From CAWFZT01 sp963820415 (lineage in GTDB: Bacteria > Chloroflexota > Anaerolineae > Anaerolineales > Anaerolineaceae): a stretch of DNA of 64,000 nt. Shown piece by piece: positions 15,883 to 25,666 of the stretch (within the stretch, counting starts at the first letter, position 1; each line of letters opens with the position of its first letter). Position numbers and translations under genes: made by a program. Location of the stretch: contig CAWFZT010000004.1 of NCBI GenBank assembly GCA_963820415.1, positions 186,001 to 250,000 of the forward strand. Reading direction: 5' to 3'. The notes under the pieces were generated by a model. That model was not told the origin of the DNA and ran no database searches. It worked only from the letters and a program-made list of their open reading frames with translations.

Positions 15883-18371
15883 ATGAGCCAGATGCAAACC
15901 GGACAGGCCTACATCGGCAGGGTAACCCTCATTACGCTGTTCATGCTTTCTGCGGCCACACTGGCTTTTGAAGTTTAATCTGACCCGCCTTTTCTCTGTT
16001 TCCCAGTTCTACCATTTCGCCTTCATGATCGTCAGTCTGGCGTTGTTGGGATATGGAGCCAGCGGAACTGCTCTGACCCTTTTCCCAGCGTTTTTTCAAA
16101 AATCCTCATTCCAGACTTTAGCGTGGCTATCGCTGGGTTGCGGCTTAAGCATACTCGGTGCCTATCTGCTGACCAACAGTGTGCCAGTCGATACTTTCAG
16201 TATTGCTTGGGATCCACGGCAGGTGCTCATTCTCGCCCTGCATTACCTCGCCCTGACCATACCCTTCTTCTTCAGCGGTTTGGCAGTGGGCGCGTTAATA
16301 GCCCGGTCACCACAAACCGTTGGGAGAACCTATGCGGCGAACCTGATCGGTTCTGCCTCGGGATGCCTGGTGGCATTGGTGGCTCCAGGTGCATTGGGTG
16401 GTGAAGGAATCGTCACGCTTTGCAGTTGCCTGACATTTCTGGCAGCCTTCAGCGTCATTTTGGGGAGCCAGAAGCTTTAAGGGAAAAATTGAACTTTACC
16501 TGGCAGGCACTGGCCTGATATTTACACTGATTGACCTTGGGCTGCGTCTTTGTGGAATGGGTGGATTTTCCTTCTTAAAATTACAACTTTCGCCATATAA
16601 AAATCTTTCTTACCTCCTGCAGCAGCCAGGCGCGCTGGTGGAATTCAGCCAGTGGAATGCTTTCTCACGGGTCGATGTGGTCAGCAGCCCACAGATCCAT
16701 TCATTCCCCGGTTTAAGCTACCGTTATCTCCAACCCCTGCCATCCCAAAAGGGCCTGTTGGTAGACGGCGACGACCTCAGCCCGCTGCTGAGCTCAAATG
16801 CAAATATGCAATTTAGTGCTTATCTGCCGAGCGCGATCGCTTATCAATTGCGCCCCCAGGCAAAGGTGCTGATTCTTGGGGCAAGCGGCGGGCTGGATGC
16901 ATTATCTGCATTTGCCCAGGGAGCAGGACGCATCGACGCAGTTGAAGCCAACCCGCTTATCATTGCCGCCGCACCGGTTTATTCTGATCCAAGGATCCAG
17001 GTGATCGCTGCGGATGAACGCACTTACCTGCGCAATTCACTCACCCGCTACGATGTGATCGTACTCGCCCTGAATACCCCTTTCCATCCGATCCGGTCGG
17101 GCGCATACAGCCTGGCAGAAGACTATCGTTTCACAGTGGAAGCCTTTGAGGATAGTCTGTCAATCTTGAACCCCGGTGGAATACTGGCGGTTACTCGCTG
17201 GCTTCAGAATCCTCCCAGCGAAGACCTGCGCACCTTTGCCCTGGCCATCACTGCCCTCGAAGGATTGAACCTGGATCCCGGGGAGCGATTGGTCGCCTTT
17301 CGGGGCTACAATACGGCTACTTTTTTGATCAAGACACAGCCGTTCAGCACTCAGGAAATTACTGCAATCCGCCAATTCGCCAGTGAGCGGGCGTTTGACT
17401 TGATCTACACACCCGGCATTCTTCCAGAAGAAACCAACCGTTATAACATCCTGAGCGCTTCGATCTACTATCAAACTTATCAGGCATTACTGACTGCAAA
17501 CCCACGCCAGGCTTTTTACCAGCAGTATCCTTTCGATATCAGTCCTCCCAGCGATGATCGTCCCTTCTTTGGCCATTTCTTCAAATGGTCGCAGTCGAGC
17601 CAGATTTTGGCTGAATTAGGGAAGACCTGGCAGCCTTTCGGCGGAGCGGGATATTTTGTTATCCTGGCCCTGCTGCTATTTTCGATCATACTGGCAACCG
17701 GGCTGATTCTCTTGCCGCTCAGCCTTGCGCATTCCAGGATGGCTGTAAAAAAAAGCAGCCAGGGCAACCCCAAATATCTAACCGGATACTTGATTTATTT
17801 CGGGCTGATTGGTTTCGCTTACCTGTTCGTTGAAATCCCCTTAATCCAGAAATTCATCTTATTTCTGGGATATCCAGCTTATGCCTTGACCGCGGTATTA
17901 TTCACACTGCTCTTCTTTTCAGGGATTGGTAGTTACCTGGGAAAAAAAGTTTCACTCTGGTTGAGCATGCCGCTTCTGGCTTTTATCATATTCGTTATGC
18001 CCGACTGGATACCAACCCTCTTCCAGCTCACCCTGGGAGCAACATTTATTCAGAGATTGTTGCTGACGGTGCTGGTGCAGGCGCCAATTGGATTCTTGAT
18101 GGGTATCCCCTTCCAGGCTGGAATCCGGGAAATTGAGGCTGGGGGTTTTTCAGCGTACATTCCCTGGGCTTGGGCAGTGAACGGCTCAACCTCAGTGGTC
18201 TCAGCTGTCTTGGCAGCTTTACTGGCGCTTACTTTTGGGTTCACCTGGGTACTCCGGCTGGGAGCCCTGTGTTATGCAGCGGCGTTGATAACCATGAAGA
18301 TCCATCCAGGCCTTCAAGGAGTGCATGGTAGCAGCCTGTTTCACCCCTTCCCCGCTGAATGGGACGAATAG
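15883..18371 (+). CDS. Membrane-embedded polyamine-synthase-like protein (two frame breaks)
   Basis: Begins MSQMQTGQAYIGRVTLITLF at ATG 15883 and has about six N-terminal membrane helices (NLTRLFSVSQFYHFAFMIVS). A soluble spermidine-synthase-like Rossmann domain follows (LILGASGGLDALSAFAQGAG, IDAVEANPLI), then further membrane helices from about 17650. Two frame breaks each need removal of one T: at 15974-15976 (GTTTAAT) and 16476-16478 (CTTTAAG). The reconstructed protein is about 828 residues. Such fusions are common in Chloroflexota; the substrate is unknown. Its 3' end overlaps the convergent pcm gene by 153 bases. Confidence 0.78.
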
Positions 18372-19187
18372 AACGCCCCCCATGTTGTAAGCCACAAGCG
18401 TCCCTTTTTCATTTACAAATTTCCACAAATCTTGGTAACCGCCCGGCGGGCCAATAGGAATCAACAGACGACCCCCTTCCTTCAATTGCGCCACAAGCGG
18501 CGCCGGCAGGTGATCGGGAGCAGCCGTAACAATGATAGCGTCGAAAGGGGCATATTCCGGCCAGCCATAATATCCATCACCCTGTTTCAATTTAACCTGG
18601 CTGTAACCAAGCGCTTTTAAGCGGGCTGCTGCACTCTGGGCTAGCTCTGGCACGATCTCGATGCTGTACACATCCAGCCCACCCAGCTCAGCCAGCACCG
18701 CCGCCTGGTAGCCCGATCCGGTGCCGATTTCAAGCACCTTCTCCCCTGGACTCAGATTGAGCGATTCAGTCATCCAGGCTACGACGTAAGGCTGGGAAAT
18801 GGTTTGACCATAGCCGATGGGTATAGGATGGTCTGCATATGCCTGGTCGATAAAATCCGGCGGGATGAACATGTGGCGAGGAAGGGTACGCATTACCCGG
18901 AGCACATTCGCATCGCTCACACCGCGTGACTGTATGGTGTCCTCAACCATCTTCAGGCGCGCCTGGACGTATGGATCGGGTTCAATGGACGAGGTCCCTG
19001 CGAGCGGCGATGAGAGTTGGCCGGCCGGCGGGCTGGGGGACGGTGTACAGGTGGCCAGGATCCCATATGTGAACAAAAGGATCAGACATAACCGAAGATA
19101 CCTGGCACGCTGCCATAATAGCAGCCAGCGCCAACGGCATCCTTTTATAGCATCGTGCACCTCAAAACGGACGATGGCGGACTCCAT
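18219..19187 (-). CDS. pcm: Protein-L-isoaspartate O-methyltransferase, secreted lipoprotein form
   Basis: Methylates L-isoaspartyl residues to start their repair. The SAM site LEIGTGSGYQAAVLAELGG, the upstream GYGQTISQPYVVAWM and the downstream LKEGGRLLIPIG are typical. A hydrophobic N-terminal segment ending LATC followed by SPSPPAG suggests a lipoprotein, so it would act outside the membrane. Start chosen at ATG 19187; an upstream TTG is possible. The C-terminus runs about 50 residues past the usual end (VLFVPF) into the antisense of the neighbouring gene, suggesting a lost stop. Confidence 0.85.
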   Translation of the reverse strand: MESAIVRFEVHDAIKGCRWRWLLLWQRARYLRLCLILLFTYGILATCTPSPSPPAGQLSSPLAGTSSIEPDPYVQARLKMVEDTIQSRGVSDANVLRVMRTLPRHMFIPPDFIDQAYADHPIPIGYGQTISQPYVVAWMTESLNLSPGEKVLEIGTGSGYQAAVLAELGGLDVYSIEIVPELAQSAAARLKALGYSQVKLKQGDGYYGWPEYAPFDAIIVTAAPDHLPAPLVAQLKEGGRLLIPIGPPGGYQDLWKFVNEKGTLVAYNMGGVLFVPFSGEGVKQAATMHSLKAWMDLHGYQRRCITQGSQPEYPGEPKSKRQ

Positions 19188-19322
19188 CTCGATCGCGGCC
19201 AATCCCTAATCTCTCACATTGCCTGAAAAGACGGCGGCAACAAGTCTCTACCCTGCATGGAGAAATAAGAGTTGCCGGGTTTCTTCTAAAGTATAGGACA
19301 TTGGAAGCTTATTTTCAACCAT

Positions 19323-20247
19323 CTATGGCGCAAGTTGATCCAGACGGTGCAGTCCAGCCAGGCGGGCCAGGTGTATTGCTTCTTGATACTCTTCCCTGCT
19401 GATCCGCCGGCTGAGCTCTGGAAACAAATGGGCTTGAAAGGATGGATGATACTGGTCCATCAGGTTCAGATAGGTGTTTTTCGAGATTTCTTCGGCCAGG
19501 AACCGGACGGTTTCTGGCGTACCGGCCAGGCGATTGGGAAGAACCAGGTGCCGTACCAATAATCCTCGGAAAGCTAACCCGCCCTCAATTTGCAAATCGC
19601 CCACCTGGCGGTACATCTCCTGGACAACCGCGCGGTTTACCTGAGGGTAATCGGGAATCCGTGAATATTTTCTGGCGATTTCCTCGTCGGCATACTTCAT
19701 ATCAGGCATGTAAATATCCACTACCCCATCCAGAAGGCGAAGCATGTCCAGCGAATCATAACCACCGCTGTTATATACCAGTGGCAGACGAAGGCCGGCC
19801 TGGGCAGCCAGTGTTAATGCCGTAAGAATTTGCGGCACCACGTGACTTGGAGAAACCAGGTTAAATATTATGGCATCCGAATTCTTGCAGTTCTACCATG
19901 ATGGCAGCTAGCTCCAATGGATCCATCTCCTCGCCGTTATCTGCCTGGCTGATCGTATAATTCTGGCAATACTGGCAGGCCAGATTGCAGTGCGTGAAGA
20001 AAATGGTGCCAGAGCCCTTCCTACCGCTTAGCGGACGCTCTTCGCCCAGATGTGGACCATAACTGCTCACCCACGCCAGTTCTCCAGTCCTGCATTTACC
20101 CAATTCACCACCACGGCGATTTACTTTGCAGTGCCAGGCGCAGCTATCGCAAGCAAAAAGATGCTCCATTGCCTGATCTGCCCGCTGAACCAGCTCGCCA
20201 GATTGCAAAAGACGGATATATGAGGGCGTTAATTCATTACTAGACAT
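19323..20247 (-). CDS. Radical SAM protein, PflA/AmmeMemoRadiSam-like (one frame break)
   Basis: The radical SAM cluster motif CNLACQYC lies at 87-94. An N-terminal Cys-rich part (CDSCAWHCKVNRRGGELGKC) is typical of the COG1313 group related to pyruvate formate-lyase activases. Later: YNSGGYDSLDMLRLLDG, DIYMPDMKYAD and LVLPNRLAGT. The frame breaks near 19857-19865; removing one T from ATTTAAC restores CHNINLVSPSHVVPQ. Full length about 307 residues. The natural substrate of this group is not settled. Confidence 0.82.
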
Positions 20248-20297
20248 GGTTTTTCCATGTATTTATTAAAAGGTAGGCAAAAACTGCGATTCCGCTC

Positions 20298-21075
20298 CTA
20301 CTTCTTGCCGGCGAATAGCCCATATCCCAGGTACTGAAACACTTCCGGCGGCACATCGAACTGCTCTTTGATAGACTGCCTGATTACAGGATTCATGATG
20401 TACAGGCGCATCGCTCGGCCCCAGACTCTCAGAAGCCACGGCCAGCCAATCCACTGTATTCGGCTCTTGACTTCCGTACGGGCGTCAATCTGGCGAGTTC
20501 GCACCACCCGCTCCTGCAACCCGGATGCTTCCCAAAGCGCCTGCCAGGTCTCCAAAGTCGGAACACAGGGACCGACTGCGCTCTTAGCCCGCGCAATCAA
20601 TTCAGAAGATGGCTGCTCAGTCCAGAAGCCTTCACTCAGCCCAACATAGCCGCCTGGCTTTGTCACCCGCACGCATTCCCGAATCGCTCGCGCCTTGTCG
20701 TCTACGAATATCATAACCGATTCGGCGAAGACAACGTCGAAGCGGCCTGCCTCGAAGGGCAATTCCAACACGTCAGCAGTGCGAAACTCGACCTTAGGCT
20801 TCTACCTTCTCTTCCCTTGCGCGTCGCCGTGACCATTCAATCATCCGCTCCGAAATATCCACGCCCACCACATGGCAATCGTACTTTTTGGCGATGTAGG
20901 CGGAGCCGACGCCTATTCCACAGCCTGCATTCAGGACTTCCCGAGCATCCTCAATATGACACAGCGATAGAAGCTCGTTAGTTGCCTCAAAGCCACCAAT
21001 GTGTTTGGTAACGCCAACCTCGGCCTGCATGTCAAGGAATTTTGTTTCCGCGTGAGCATTCCCCTGGGTAATCAT
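20298..21075 (-). CDS. SAM-dependent class I methyltransferase (one frame break)
   Basis: SAM motif EVLNAGCGIGVGSAYIAKKY, then VVGVDISERMIEWSRRRA. After a frame break near 20791-20797 it continues KVEFRTADVLELPFEAGRFDVVFAESVMIF and VRVTKPGGYVGLSEGF. This is the full motif order of small-molecule methyltransferases. Substrate unknown. Good GAGGAGAG site before the ATG at 21075. Lies next to a second, unrelated methyltransferase, both on the minus strand, as likely element cargo. Confidence 0.75.
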
Positions 21076-21094
21076 AATCTTCTCTCCTCGATTT

Positions 21095-22039
21095 TTATAC
21101 TACTCCAAAGCTCCACGTCAGCAAACTGGCATATACGGTATGATACCGGTGTCCCTTGTTTAGAAAGTCTTCTTCCAATTCCCTGGTAATCTCGACTTCT
21201 GCATCATCCTCTGAAACACCAAAGCTCATCAGGTTTTCTTTCCACTTGGCTCGTTGCTCTTCATTTGGTCTCAGTTGTCCGTAGCCTTCGTCACAAATCG
21301 CTTTGAATAATTTATTCTTGTCGTCTGTATCCAGAGGTGGGCATAGAAAGCGCGCCGCATCTGACACCCTGATCTGGATTTGTTTCAGACCGGCATCGTG
21401 CATAAGAACTGGTAGTTTGGCTCCGATGTTGTGATCGACGCCTGTTCGCTTGCGAATTTCTCGATTGATGGTCTGGAACAATTCAAGCGGCACCGTTTCT
21501 TGATGGTTGACTTCGTCGATGTGAAGCATGGCTGTGTGAGCATTACGGTTGGCTTCACAGGCAATTACAAGGCCATTGGGCCTGGTCACTCGAATCATTT
21601 CTTGAAGCACCTTTTCTGGATGGGGCACATGCATCAAGACGGTATGTGTCATCGTAACATCAAACGAGTGATCGGCGAAAGGTGTTTCGTAGATGCTGCC
21701 CTGGTGAAACTCGGCCTGGTAGGGAGTGTTCGCCCAAAACGGGCGTCCATTGGAGATCAATTGGGACAACTCGTCGATGCCCGTATAGGTACTACCCGGG
21801 GCTAACAAGGGCATGAGCTGTAGCCCCATCTTTCCGCAGCCGCAGCCGAACTCAGCCAGCCTACAAAACTGGTCGAGTTTCCAAACGCGCCTCACTAGGA
21901 ATTCCAGATAATCTTCATTGTGTTGCAGGATGAGGCACTGTCGCAGGTACTCAACAGTGTTATCCCAGTAGCCTTCTGGATACCGTGGTTGGAATTCGGC
22001 AGGGGATGCCTGGTCCCTTTTGGATGAACTCTCAGTCAT
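21095..22039 (-). CDS. SAM-dependent methyltransferase
   Basis: 314 residues from ATG 22039. Motif I is RLAEFGCGCGKMGLQLMPLL; later parts read YTGIDELSQLISNGRPFW, FDVTMTHTVLMHVPHPEKVL and MIRVTRPNGLVIACEANRN. A helical C-terminal extension of about 150 residues (REIRKRTGVDHNIGAKLPVL) is not typical of small methyltransferases. Substrate unknown. It begins 40 bases inside the right end of the inserted segment, pointing away from the recombinase remnant. Confidence 0.78.
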   Translation of the reverse strand: MTESSSKRDQASPAEFQPRYPEGYWDNTVEYLRQCLILQHNEDYLEFLVRRVWKLDQFCRLAEFGCGCGKMGLQLMPLLAPGSTYTGIDELSQLISNGRPFWANTPYQAEFHQGSIYETPFADHSFDVTMTHTVLMHVPHPEKVLQEMIRVTRPNGLVIACEANRNAHTAMLHIDEVNHQETVPLELFQTINREIRKRTGVDHNIGAKLPVLMHDAGLKQIQIRVSDAARFLCPPLDTDDKNKLFKAICDEGYGQLRPNEEQRAKWKENLMSFGVSEDDAEVEITRELEEDFLNKGHRYHTVYASLLTWSFGVV

Positions 22040-22093
22040 GGTATTTCGTCCACGAATCAATTATAACCACTCGACTTAACGATATTATTAAGA

Positions 22094-22252
22094 ACCAGCA
22101 AAGCGAAAGTAAAGAAGTTTAGCCCTCACGACCTGCGGCGCTCTTTTGTAAGCGACCTGCTGGACGCTGGCGCAGATATCGAGGTGGTGTCCAAAATGGC
22201 CGGTCATGCCAGCGTTACCACTACAGCGCGGTATGATCGGCAAAGCGAGTAG
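22094..22252 (+). pseudogene. Tyrosine recombinase, 3' remnant (right copy)
   Basis: Reads KAKVKKFSPHDLRRSFVSD, then GADIEVVSKMAGHASVTTTA and RYDRQSE before TAG, nearly the same residues as the left copy at 14.9 kb. It carries the HxxR, second His and Tyr of the family but no N-terminal domain. It stops 48 bases before the broken peptidase gene, with a terminator between, the usual place for an integrase next to an attachment site. Confidence 0.85.
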
Positions 22253-22276
22253 GCCAAACAGTAAACAGGTCTTAAT

Positions 22277-22293
22277 GCCCTGTTGGGCTTTTT
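22277..22293 (+). terminator. Terminator after the right recombinase remnant
   Basis: GCCC and GGGC enclose a TGTT loop and are followed by five T. The short GC stem lies 24 bases after the remnant's stop. Confidence 0.6.
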
Positions 22294-22300
22294 ATGATTC

Positions 22301-22656
22301 TCACTCGTTGAAATCCTTGCCAAAATAATTAGCCCAATCCTTGGCTGCCGCGGCTTCGCAGCCCAACGGAAAATACTGCCGATGCCCGTTGATATTACGA
22401 ATGTAGTGCTCCTTCGGCAGCGCCATAGTAGGAGTTGAAGTGGGTTGGAGAATCGGAGGAGTCGAAGTTGTCGGGGAATGGTGGGTGTGGCCGAGGGTTG
22501 GATGATGACTACCTGTGGAGGGACAAGGGTGGCCGGCGGGTTTGCCGTTTCAACCGGAACCTTCGCAAGCGGACGGCAGCCTGCGGACGTCAAAACAAGG
22601 CTCCACAGCAGGGACAATATTAAAGTGAAAAGATCCGTTCCTGATGATTTACGCAT
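22301..22656 (-). pseudogene. C39-like peptidase lipoprotein, N-terminal half of a split gene
   Basis: Starts MRKSSGTDLF and has a signal peptide with lipobox LTSAGC, a Thr/Pro-rich spacer, then MALPKEHYIRN, GHRQYFPLGCEAAAAKDWAN and YFGKDFNE before TGA. GCEAAA holds the expected catalytic Cys of C39_2 peptidases. The spacer has a frame break near 22460-22475, where one missing C in ATTCCC restores PTTSTPPILQPTS. The protein breaks off where the fragment at 13458-13907 starts, so this is the other half of that gene. Confidence 0.8.
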
Positions 22657-22697
22657 AACCGAGATGACAAGTTGTAGACGAGTGAGGTAAAGCTGGC

Positions 22698-23846
22698 CTA
22701 TTTCAGATACTTATCGAAGAATACGATGGTGCGGGACATGGCAAGGCCAAAGGAATTGGCCAGGTTGTGGTCATCTCCGGGATATGAGTAGAATTCTACC
22801 GTACCTCCCTCCGCCTGGATACCTTTTGCCAGACTTTCTGAAAACACGTAGGGTACTTCACTGTCCCCGGTGTCGTGGTGAAGTTGGAGCGGACCTGATA
22901 AGTCGCCCAGGTAAGAGGTCGCCGAGATCGAATTCCAAAATTGTGGATTTTCTTGCGGGCTTCCATACAAGTCGAACCATTTATGCTGCCAGTTGAGACT
23001 GTTGGGCTGCGGGGTGGGGGTATAAAGGTCGTTGTGATGCCAGATGTTGACCAGATCGGGATATGAGCCCACCACTCCGGCCCAAATCACCCCGACTTTG
23101 ATGTCTTTGGAAATTACCATGGCGCGCAGGGTCAGGAAACCGCCCATCGAATGCCCCCACATGCCTATTTTTTGCGGGTTTACTTGTGGGAAACGCTTGA
23201 TCGAGGCAACCGCGTTGAGCACATCGATCGTATATCCGGGGTCTTCGTAGGCGCCCCTGGCGATGCCTTCTGAGTTACCGTTGCCCCGGTAATCGATTTT
23301 GTAAACGATGTACCCGGCGCGCGCCAGGTAATCCACATAGGCGAGGTAGCGTTCTGTGGTGACGTATTGCTTGGGCGGGATGTAGCCGTGGTTGAAGACA
23401 ATCGCTGGCCAGCCTCCCTGCGGCGGTTCTCCGTTGGGTACGGTCAGTAGGCCGTAGATTTTCAAGCCTTGCGATAGATAATAGGCGTAATAACGATGGT
23501 AACTGATGGCCGCGGTCAATTCTTTGACAATGATGATATCACTTCCAGGGTAAGTCCCGCTGCGCAGGGCAGCGATGGACATGGGATCTGGAGTGAGTGT
23601 GCTGGTGGCGATCTGGGTTGGGGTCAGGGTAGGGATAGTGGGGGGAGAGGTGGCACTGGGCGGCAGGGTGTCTGTGGTGAATGGCGTCAGTGTAGGCTGT
23701 TCAAGAGTAGTTGTTGCTGAGGACGCCTGAATCGCCGGCTGGGTAGTCTGCACTCCCAGAACCTGCAAGGTACAACCGCTGGTAATCAGGGTGAAAATGG
23801 TGAACCAAACTATCCAAACTGCATTTGGGCGATTGCGCTCTCTCAT
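22698..23846 (-). CDS. Alpha/beta hydrolase lipoprotein (S9-like)
   Basis: 382 residues. Signal peptide with lipobox ITSGC (Cys25), Thr/Pro-rich spacer to about 90, then a hydrolase domain: WPAIVFNHGYIPP (oxyanion region), YKIDYRGNGNSEG, the nucleophile elbow GMWGHSMGGFLTL, the acid region DTGDSEVPY and the catalytic His in PGDDHNLA. Architecture matches exported dienelactone-hydrolase or prolyl-oligopeptidase-like enzymes anchored on the cell surface. Substrate unknown. Confidence 0.85.
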   Translation of the reverse strand: MRERNRPNAVWIVWFTIFTLITSGCTLQVLGVQTTQPAIQASSATTTLEQPTLTPFTTDTLPPSATSPPTIPTLTPTQIATSTLTPDPMSIAALRSGTYPGSDIIIVKELTAAISYHRYYAYYLSQGLKIYGLLTVPNGEPPQGGWPAIVFNHGYIPPKQYVTTERYLAYVDYLARAGYIVYKIDYRGNGNSEGIARGAYEDPGYTIDVLNAVASIKRFPQVNPQKIGMWGHSMGGFLTLRAMVISKDIKVGVIWAGVVGSYPDLVNIWHHNDLYTPTPQPNSLNWQHKWFDLYGSPQENPQFWNSISATSYLGDLSGPLQLHHDTGDSEVPYVFSESLAKGIQAEGGTVEFYSYPGDDHNLANSFGLAMSRTIVFFDKYLK

Positions 23847-23886
23847 TTTAAGCTATCTCATGTAACCAGGCCGATTAGACCGAGAT

Positions 23887-24741
23887 TTATATTCCTGTAG
23901 ATTCCTCATTAATGCATGGATCTAAAAGCTCCGAAGGGTTAATTTTTAGACAAACCCCGCGCCCCTTGCGCGCCATAGTGCGGATGGGGTTGTAATCGGC
24001 GTCTTCTATGGCGGTAAAGCGGGTCATGTTCGCCCTGCCCAGGATAACCTTCCCGGCCAGATTGCGGTGCATGCCCATAAAGAGCTGGCGCAGGGCTGAC
24101 TGCCATTCAGGCCGGGTGTTCTTTGAGATCACCCAGGGAGGAATTGGACTGGGGCCAAAGGTATCGATGATGCGAATCCGCCCACGGATGGAAGGGTCAT
24201 CCTTCAGTTCCTGTTCCAGGACAGTGCTGTCGATAGCGGATGCATCCACCTCCCCTTTGAGGATCATCTGCAGCGAGACTTGATGAGCGCCGGATTCGAT
24301 CACCCGGCCGAAAAAGCCTGAAATTTCATTCCGCATCGCTAGAGCATAGCGCACGACGTTATAACCGGAGTGGGAACCGGGTTCGTTATAAGCCCAGGTA
24401 GTCCCACGCAGGTCTTCCAGAGTCTGGTAAGGGCTGGCGTCACGCACGACCACATCTGAGAAATAGATGGGGCGATCCTGGTAGCGTTGCCCCTGCATTA
24501 CCGGGGCTGCCAGCAGTTCGATGACTGGGGAGGGTTTGGCGACTTTACGGATGTAGGGAAGTCCGCAGATCCAGCATACGTCGATCTCACCAGCATCCAG
24601 GCGGCGCTCGCGCTCTTGCCAGGGGATATCCAACTCAAACTTAACTGGGATGGTCAGGCGCTTAGAAATGTAACCTGCCAGGTCGTGGGTGAAAAAATCC
24701 ATGTTGGGAGCCTGGCAGGTGGAAATGGTCAGGTAATCCAT
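23887..24741 (-). CDS. PhnD-like substrate-binding protein without signal peptide
   Basis: From ATG 24741: MDYLTISTCQAPNMDFF, then RLDAGEIDVCWICGLPYIRK, FSDVVVRDASPYQTLEDLRG, WAYNEPGSHSGYNVVRYAL and IDTFGPSPIPPWVISKN. These match the periplasmic phosphonate/phosphite-binding protein fold (PhnD, ABC transporter family). It has no signal peptide or lipobox, and no transporter genes lie nearby, so it may act inside the cell as a ligand sensor. The acidic Asp of the inter-domain hinge cannot be judged here. Confidence 0.75.
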   Translation of the reverse strand: MDYLTISTCQAPNMDFFTHDLAGYISKRLTIPVKFELDIPWQERERRLDAGEIDVCWICGLPYIRKVAKPSPVIELLAAPVMQGQRYQDRPIYFSDVVVRDASPYQTLEDLRGTTWAYNEPGSHSGYNVVRYALAMRNEISGFFGRVIESGAHQVSLQMILKGEVDASAIDSTVLEQELKDDPSIRGRIRIIDTFGPSPIPPWVISKNTRPEWQSALRQLFMGMHRNLAGKVILGRANMTRFTAIEDADYNPIRTMARKGRGVCLKINPSELLDPCINEESTGI

Positions 24742-24914
24742 AATTATTTTCTGCCAATAATTGAACCTATAATGGACATCAAGATTAATAGCAGTATTAT
24801 ATAACATCATTATTATTTATCAACTTCGTGTTGATTAGGCGTGCATAAGACTCGCGGTAGAGTTTCCTAATGTAAGAATCAAAACAGCAACGCTTTCCAG
24901 ACCCCGTCAAGGTC

Positions 24915-25502
24915 ATGAGTGTGTGGGATGCCGGCACCCACCAGAAGGTTGCCGACGTGGTTGCGCCTGCAATCTCGCCGCGAACCCTGGTTATGTCTCC
25001 AGATGGGACCCAGATTGCCTATGCCGATCCAGGTGGAACAGTATACGTGTGGGGCCTGGCGGATGACCAGATGGCGATGGCGAAGCAGGTGCTGCTGACC
25101 TTCCTGGAGGATCTCAACCAGGGAAAGTATTCGAACGCGGCCGGGCTTTATTACAGCGACAGGGTCGATCCGAATTCACCGGATTTCCAGTTTCTTAAAA
25201 AAAGCCATCCCCAGATTGACCTGAACAATATAATGGTTGTTTTGCAGGTTACCTGTGAAGACAAACGGTTTCCCTGCGCAAAGTTCCGTGATATCGTTTT
25301 TCAAGGGGATATGTCTGGCAGGGGCATCTCCTTTTATATAGAATTTGCCGCGGCCGATGGATCGGCGCTGGTCAGCCCGATCCCCTGCAGCCAGGTGCCA
25401 TCCACTTGCAAGCACACCAGTGCCTTCCTGTTCAGCCTGATGAAAAATGATACCGGTGAGTACAAACTGGCCAGCTTACCGCCGGCTGCCGAATTTCCTT
25501 AA
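24915..25502 (+). pseudogene. WD40-type protein, C-terminal remnant
   Basis: Opens with one WD40 repeat (MSVWDAGTHQKVADV, MSPDGTQIAYADPGGTVYVW) and then a 130-residue alpha/beta tail (MAKQVLLTFLEDLNQGKYSN, ASLPPAAEFP). In the same frame upstream only FPDPVKV is seen before a stop. A beta propeller needs several repeats, so the 5' part is gone. The four cysteines of the tail are in VTCEDKRFPC and PCSQVPSTC. No function can be given. Confidence 0.6.
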
Positions 25503-25510
25503 GAATAAGT

Positions 25511-25538
25511 TTGCATTTATTTGCACAAGCTGTATAAT
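25511..25538 (+). promoter_or_regulatory. Promoter of the UGA-containing gene pair
   Basis: TTGCAT (25511-25516), 16 bases, TATAAT (25533-25538). Predicted start near 25545, giving a leader of about 155 bases before the first ORF. Confidence 0.6.
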
Positions 25539-25623
25539 ATGTCCATTCTCTAAAATATCCTGATAATCTTTATACCGATTTCTTTTTGCCTGTTTTCCTG
25601 GCAGTTGGAAAGCAGTTAAAATG

Positions 25624-25666
25624 GTGTATGTGGGGGACGTACAATTCCCCGGGTACACTATTTTTT
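25624..25666 (+). terminator. Leader terminator upstream of the UGA-containing gene pair
   Basis: GTGTA pairs with TACAC and TGGGG with CCCC(G) around a 10-nt loop, followed by TTTTTT at 25661-25666. The stem ends 40 bases before the start of the first ORF, between its promoter and its ribosome site, so it is either an attenuator or the end of a leader RNA. Confidence 0.7.

Larger units (their letters stand above)
13908..22300. mobile_element. Degraded integrative element (about 8.4 kb) inserted in a C39 peptidase gene
   Basis: Bounded by the two halves of one peptidase gene. The left end starts with two phage-like genes running inward. The right end finishes with a tyrosine recombinase 3' end and its terminator, 8 bases from the broken target gene, as is usual when integrase sits beside the attachment site. 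A second recombinase 3' end lies at 14.9 kb, so there may have been two related elements or a rearrangement. Cargo: an EF-Tu-domain-2-like protein, a membrane polyamine-synthase-like protein, pcm, a radical SAM protein and two methyltransferases. Only ACGA is shared at the ends. Element status is inferred. Confidence 0.6.
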
